From Sinotaia quadrata (lineage: Eukaryota; Mollusca; Gastropoda; Architaenioglossa; Viviparidae), in assembly GCA_028829895.1 (NCBI GenBank), contig JALGAQ010000009.1:3596001-3660000 (forward strand): a DNA stretch of 64,000 bases, written 5' to 3'. Within the stretch, counting starts at the first letter, position 1; each line of letters starts with the position of its first letter. The translations under genes and the position numbers were made by a program. Shown one piece after another: positions 58,033 through 64,000 of the stretch. The notes below the pieces were generated by a model, which saw only the letters and a program-made list of their open reading frames with translations, made no database searches and had not been told where the DNA came from.

Positions 58033-58596
58033 CACGAATGGATGAAAGCCGCATCCCAAAGGTCATGCTCTACCTTGAACTTGCCGCTGGTTCCAGATCA
58101 GTCGGAAGACCGATCCTACGCTACAAGGTCATAGTCAAGCGTGACATCAAATGCGGAGAAATCGATCTGGTGAACTGGGGAAAAACATGCAGCGGATCGC
58201 CGCAGCCTCTACAGTCACAGACGAAGTTGTGTTAAAATAACATAAAAGTTAGACAAAATACTAAATGTAAAAAAATCGTAAATGAAATAAAAAATTTCAG
58301 ATGACAACAGTAGCAGTAATAAAGGAATAACAATAATGAGAAAAAGTACCGATCAATTTAATGTTAACGATATTAAAGATAAAAACACAAATAACAAAAA
58401 ATAAATGGATCGATAATCACAAATATTATTAACCACAATATCATATAAAAGAAATTAAATTTAAAAGTAGCTGAAACAGGGATAAACTAAGTTAGAAAAT
58501 TAAGATATTATTATACAAAATGAGAAGAATATAGCATAAGTGAAAATGAAGTGACAAATACCATAGTCTCTCGAGACTGACGGTCGCCAACCAATG

Positions 58597-59423
58597 CGAA
58601 AAAAACTGCCTTTCAACTTTCGGAAATGCAGCATGTTGCAGCTGGGCAGAAGATATCAATTTTCCTATTTCCTTGGGCCAAAAATTCTGGAGTGGACAAC
58701 ATCGGAGACGGACCTTGGTATTTGGATATGCGAGGGCCTTAAAAACAGTTTGCAATGTGATGCGGTCTACAAACGTGCATCTGGCTTGTTAGGGATTATT
58801 TGGACGGTTCTCACCGGGTACCTTCTCGATGCTAATGAACACTTACATATTTCCTGTGTTAGATTACTCAGCTCAAGCTTGGACGCCTTGGCTAAAAAAA
58901 ACCTTGCGCTCCTCAATAAAATACTCCACCGAGCAACAAAGATAGTCGTCGGTCTTCGGAGATTGCCGTACGATAGCGCCCTTTACGTTTGAAGCTTGTC
59001 ACTGTAAACCAAATCGCACTCGTGGAGACTTGATCCTGGCTTACAGAAACCTGCACTGTCCGAACCACATACTCAAACATAAGTTAGAAAAACGCTTTGC
59101 ATGCACCACCAGAAGCCACGCAGCCGCACTAATCATACCACATTCGCGTCTAGACTGTCGCCGGTATTTTGATGCTGTTCGTGTTTGCTTTCTCTGGAAA
59201 TCTCTACCAGAAAATATTGTAACAGCTTCTTGTGAAATTAAATTCAAGTAGAGATTAGATGTCTATGTGCTAACAAATGTTTCAATTGCCCCAACCTATT
59301 GAACGAATAATTAATTGTATAATAAACGATTCATTTAAATGTGACTACATATTGTAATTCACCATATTTGTCATCCTATGGTTTTTGCACAGCCAATGCT
59401 TTTTTACCATAAAACTTTGAATC
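58597..59423 (+). pseudogene. CR1-like LINE, RT C-terminus and 3' UTR (continuation)
   Basis: Resumes with LPFNFRKCSMLQLGR, FLGPKILEWTTSETDLGIW, VYKRASGLLGIIW and LNKILHRATKIVVGLRRLPY, the region after the catalytic box. A frameshift at 58990 leads to ILAYRNLHCPN, then FDAVRVCFLWKSLPENIV and the end near 59250. Together with 51046-54884 this makes one element split by copy K. Thumb text resembles that at 33000-33690. Confidence 0.78.
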
Positions 59424-59427
59424 CTTT

Positions 59428-59590
59428 GAAAGAGCTGGTTCTGTCTGCTGCCTTCTTAGGTGCCCTTATAAGTGTCTTCAGCGTAAGCTGAGTGTCCGAT
59501 TCTGTCCAATTATAATTGCGCGCAGACTGTGGTGTTCGTCACGCTTGACTCACTGGAATCTGCTTTGTAGGGTCTCGAAATTATTCACCC
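59428..59590 (-). repeat. dispersed repeat, family X, second half (unit 2)
   Basis: Resumes at CTGTCTGCTGCC, the point where 50815-51045 was cut, and continues to the GACTCACTGGAATCTGCTTT segment shared with 39780-39800 and 18823-18842. Confidence 0.65.
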
Positions 59591-61420
59591 GCCAGACACT
59601 TTAGAAGACACTTAGAAGACACTCCAGGGGTCAATGTCTTCGTTTTCCGTCAATTGTCCTTCATTGTTGCCGCACATTCGTGAGCGATGTTATTTATACT
59701 TGCTATGTAATACATTTATCGACCGAGTGGGCATGCATTATACCATAATGTATGTTCGGATTCTAGCCAGCATCAGTGTTCATATCATCAAGATGCAACT
59801 GATATATGAATATTTGTCAACATTAACATTTAGTTCTGCATTTAAATGCCTCAAATGAATTAATGTCCATCCCAAACATAAATGTGTATGTGTACATTGA
59901 CTGTTATTTTACCATTGCCTTATAAAATATTGCGGATAAATACTAAAGCCATGCTTGCTGTGTAATTTCTGACGGAATTCTGACGAGTACTGATAGTTTG
60001 TTATCAAACATTTTCCCTTACACCCAGTTCTCGAGGCAAAATACAGGTGAGCATTATAGTGTTTTGCTATTAAATAATAAGATAAATTTGACGCACATCT
60101 ACTATATACGGCAATCCAATTATCAGAGCTAAATTTTAGAAACAGAAATTTTCGCGCAAAAATTCTAGAGGGAAAACGTAAAGCATAGATCAAAACGCGC
60201 GTGACGTATCGTGAATTGAGCCATTCTGATTCTTCTCATCCCTTGACATGAACGACCATCGGGGGAAATAGAATTTGAGGATGCAATGACAATTCTCCAA
60301 GGTTCTCTGTTATCACCAGTCCGCAGAAGCTCGAACGTACTCAAGTGTGCTCAGGCATGCATGTTTTCCATCCAACAATGTCTTTGCTTTCCTCGTTTTC
60401 GTCTCCAATCCACACATCCGTGACTTGTATATGCAAACCTTTATAGCATTCGCCACCTTATGATAGCGAAAAAATTGTTTGAATATTATGAATCTTGAAA
60501 GTTGTAGAGAGCAAATAAAAAGCTGCAATAGGATGGAAGCATTTCGCTATTCCAGCTGTCATAGATGACAATAATAGCTTCAATAAGTAAAAAAAGGCTT
60601 GACATCGATTGAAAGGTAACTGTAAAATCAAGTTTCTTGGCAACAGTAGGCGTATTTTATTATTCCACCAACGTTTCCGTCTGCTACTACAATACCTTTG
60701 TCAACGTAGAAAAGTGTACAGAGCAATGTGTGACAGTCATTATATTGGATGCTGGAAGCTGGATTAGAGTCTTCATTGTTCAATTGTCCTAGCACTTGCC
60801 TTAATTTCTTCTTGTATGTTTGTCCAAGCGCCTGTGTTGATTTCTTTACCCGTCTGTTGTGTTGTTCCTTGTGCCCCTTCATGCGAAGGTGTACGCGACC
60901 ACTTACCTCTATGAAACATTTGGTGACCCAGATCCTATGTTGAGACCTAGTCATGCCATGTCCGTTTTCGCGATTCAACAGCTGATTCTTAGCGATAAGC
61001 CTTGCCCACACACTCGTATTACACTGATTCAACACCCGGTGTTGAGTGGTACTCCCAACCCCCGACTATCACATTACGCTATCTAGTGTTGAATCTTAGA
61101 AAATTGAATAAATAAACTTTAGGGTTGTGATCATTTATTTTGTAAGTATATGTACTGGATCTTATCGCGGTTGAAACAGCATTGACTTCGAGGACAGTGA
61201 AAGAGTGTTTGAAAATCGTGGATTGATTCTGAATATTGAAATTTGTTTTGTGAAAGATTTGTACAAATTTTGTGCAGTATATATGATACTAAGGTAGGAT
61301 GTATATTATGATCATTTGATTTTAAGTTTCGGCGTTCGAATTTGTATGAGATATTTAACGATTATTCTATGGGCGTGAAATAACCAATCAAATTTCCCAC
61401 GACATTATTTGAATACCAAA
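59591..61420. other. end of unit 2, shared with unit 1
   Basis: Aligns with 39831-42111 minus the SINE insertion. A degenerate hammerhead-like motif lies at 60668-60706. No gene recognised. Confidence 0.5.
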
Positions 61421-64000
61421 TCAATTAAAATACAAGGACAAGACACAGTTGAATGCTGTCCAGTGATATCCTTTGAAAATATACAATTCTCAACCTTAAT
61501 TTTTATGATTTAGTTGCAGCAATCCGTAAGTTTTCCGAAATAATAACGGTTATTTCTCAAAAGTACAAACGTTATGCGCGGTGCGAAGCCGAGTTACAGA
61601 TGTATAATTTCCTGAGCATCCATATAGATCCTGAATGCGATATATGCCCACGGTATTCATAGAATGTTTGCAATTGGAATCGGTCGTATAAATCAATTTG
61701 AACAATACCGTTAAATTTTAGACGTGATTCTACTCCGCGCTTTAATTCCATTAAGTTGATCGCTCTGAGAAAATGTAAGAAAGTGATTTTAAACAACATA
61801 TTCTGGTCGAAAGGTCGCAAGGATGTACTTACGATCCAGAATTTTCTTCCAAATTTTGAGCAGATGGCCTATTTTGCTATGAATTGTGCAACTTTTGATT
61901 ATCCAGACGCCGATGAAATTTACCTGCTTTAGTTCAGGACGGCGGGATGTTAGCCCAAAATATCCTCTTATTTATCTTTCGCGTTGTAAGTTTTCCAAGA
62001 ATAAGGAGCACTCAATGTGTTTTCCTTCTTATCATCAATTTTCTTCTAAAACGCCATATCGCATATAGTGGCAACGATCAATATGTTCCCACATACGTCA
62101 TCTGAATAATGTTTTTCTGTTAAGAATGATGTCCTTTAAAATAATTAGCGGAATGTTCTACGAAGATTCCTTTTCAATCATGTACGCTAACTTCAGTTTG
62201 AACGCATAGATATGGAACCAACAAATATGGTTTTAACCTAACGTTACAATCAACGTCTGATAAAGAAATTGCGGTGTGTGAATTTATGCTTGTTGATCAA
62301 GTTTTCAACTATGTAACCGCAACGACTCTAACAGTGCTAGTTATGTATTACGAAAACATATTAGTTCACAAGAGAACCAAGAGTCTCTTTCCAAAAGCCA
62401 TACACCACATCATACATTTTGATAGTAGAAAACACCCAAAATCTATTCAAGTATGCAACAATAAAAGAGTGTCTGTCCACCATAGGCGTTAAATTATGTG
62501 ATGCACTTTAAAATGCTCTGTTAAAGTTAGTTTTACAGATATAAAATGTTTAGGTTGGGTATGTGTGTCTGGCCATCCACCCGAAATCTATTCGTTCCGT
62601 TCGGTGAACAGCGTGCCCGTGTTTTGTGTTCTTTATTCAAAACAGAAATACATGAAAAAACATTTTAATTCATTCCAAATAGTCACCAGTATTGGCTACT
62701 CCAAATCTTCTTTACTCTTATAAATGCATTTTGACGAACGTAGTAAATTGGTCATACTGAACCGCAGATAATGTGTAGAGTGAAGCGGCAACTACTCAGT
62801 TGTTTGTTCTCCGCTGAAGACAAATTTCCGATGAGCGGTGTAATCTATAGCGTAATTGACATCGGTAACTGTTGACACTAATCTAAATCACTTGTAAATA
62901 TCCACCAGAGCAGAGACCGAGGATGTGTAAAATATCTTGGGAGATATGGCTCATAGAACCTTCAACCATCCTTTCTATATACATCTTAAGTTGTCTGGTC
63001 ACATTATTGATTGCTCACATCCTTCTTTCCTTTCCATTTCATAGATTCACGGCCGTTTTGTATATATTTAATCGTTTCACATTATAATAAGTCATTACTG
63101 TAGCTAATGTACCATTGACTTACTTCTAAGAGAATTATTCTCAATTTCGATTGTTGAAAATCATTAGTCCATTAGTCATCCCACCTTTTGTTTATCATAA
63201 TGCTTGAAAATTTCATCACGAAAGAACGACCAATTCTCAGCCAAATAAAAATACTTATTTCAAGATAAGTTGAATTAGAGTTAGAATCATTGCGCATAAT
63301 TAGTCTGGGGAACGATATGAAAGCTGATCATAGATGAATGGCATGAATAGTTGTTGTTGGTACGAATTATGTTCAACCTGGTTGTATTTTGTTTTACCTA
63401 TGCAGTCCCTATTGCAGTTAACTGTTTCGAGTATTGTGAAACTGCAAAATAAGTAGTTGCATCCCATGAGTGCATTTGATGATCGTATTTGTTCAAATCC
63501 ACTAATTGTAAAATCATTATAGCTGTTGCTTGCTTTCACCTATAATCTAAATTCTCTCTTCTAAGCTCCCATAAAATCGATAACCAGCATCTCAACGAAG
63601 TAAACGTAAAATAGCTTTGTTCCGAAAATTTTCTTAGAAATCATATTCGACTTATGCATTTTTGTAAGCCACAGAATATCAATCACTTGCTTTCATGTAA
63701 CCGAACTGTATTGGTTTTGCAAGAATCAGTATAATAGCTGAAAGACTCTTTCCTGTGCTTAAGACGGTAATAAAACTAATGCATACCGTTAACTGATACA
63801 TTACAGATGCAACACCAGTTGAGATGCGACAACATACGCTCAGAATTTGTGTAATATTCTCAAAAGCAATGCATTTACACGATGCATCCTTCATTTTACA
63901 TCTTTTAACATGTTCTAGAATTGCTTCATTTTCTTTCGATATTTTTCTACAATTCATGCGTGCAAATGCAGAGAAGAGTGAGTTTTGTTATATCATTATG
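61421..64000. other. unassigned AT-rich flank
   Basis: No similarity to the other repeats here that I can see, and only frames under about 95 codons without recognisable motifs. It is the longest stretch at this end that does not look transposon-derived by eye. Confidence 0.45.

Larger units (their letters stand above)
54885..58594 (+). mobile_element. near full-length RTE-like LINE copy K, nested in the CR1-like LINE
   Basis: About 3.7 kb: 5' UTR (54885-55397), APE endonuclease, linker, RT, thumb, truncated C-terminal finger and 3' UTR (58236-58594) ending at the family terminus. A GTGCG/ATGCG pair at the two edges (near 54885 and 58597) may be a very short, imperfect target duplication. 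This copy gives the element order used to interpret the others. It is non-functional through several frame breaks. Confidence 0.85.

Overview
This window is repeat-dense, AT-rich eukaryotic DNA, most likely from a digenean fluke and probably a schistosomatid. Three things point there: a Gypsy-type LTR element with the Cys-His-Cys-Cys Gag signature and tRNA-Trp-like primer site of the CsRn1 clade; a tRNA-derived SINE carrying a hammerhead ribozyme core like that of the schistosome Sm-alpha family; and a tandemly duplicated secreted-protein first exon followed by a candidate 12-nt micro-exon, the architecture of schistosome micro-exon genes. There is no bacterial-type gene organisation, no rRNA and no convincing stand-alone tRNA. 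Nearly all long open frames are decayed retrotransposons.

Layout. 263-2545 (-): remnant of a retrotransposon with a restriction-like endonuclease (R2/R4-like), lying between two (TAA)n tracts. 3054-7620: AT-rich, nothing recognised. 7621-8725 (-): RTE-like LINE with an internal deletion. 8757-8840: tRNA-like SINE head. 9130-9545 (-): Penelope-like fragment. 9599-9698: 100-N gap. 9699-19121: large inverted repeat with arms of about 4.3 kb and a spacer of about 0.79 kb, its fold lying inside an RTE-like LINE. 19122-23533: CR1-like fragment, then an inverted/rearranged RTE-like LINE. 23545-23960 (-): Penelope-like reverse transcriptase fragment. 24291-26005: RTE-like LINE with an inverted 5' segment (twin-priming structure). 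26765-27750: further LINE and Penelope fragments.

28080-34363: decayed CsRn1-like Gypsy element interrupted by a short LINE 3' end (31227-31469) and by a CR1-like LINE (about 32620-33897). From within this element a unit of about 9.6 kb (roughly 32515-42111) recurs as 42212-61420. The second copy is enlarged by a CR1-like LINE (51046-59423) that itself holds a near full-length RTE-like LINE (54885-58594). Each unit contains, in order: CR1 tail, Gypsy 3' LTR, CCAAT/TATA-like promoter, signal-peptide exon, candidate micro-exons, an antisense RTE-like LINE, an antisense third LINE lineage, and an unidentified dispersed repeat. 61425-64000: nothing recognised.

How it fits together: the host signal worth following is the duplicated signal-peptide exon at 34588 and 44320. 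It keeps the same length, phase and splice donor in both units although the DNA around it has diverged. Everything else records nested transposition, inversion and duplication. The inverted repeat begins exactly at an assembly gap, so it may be an assembly artefact.
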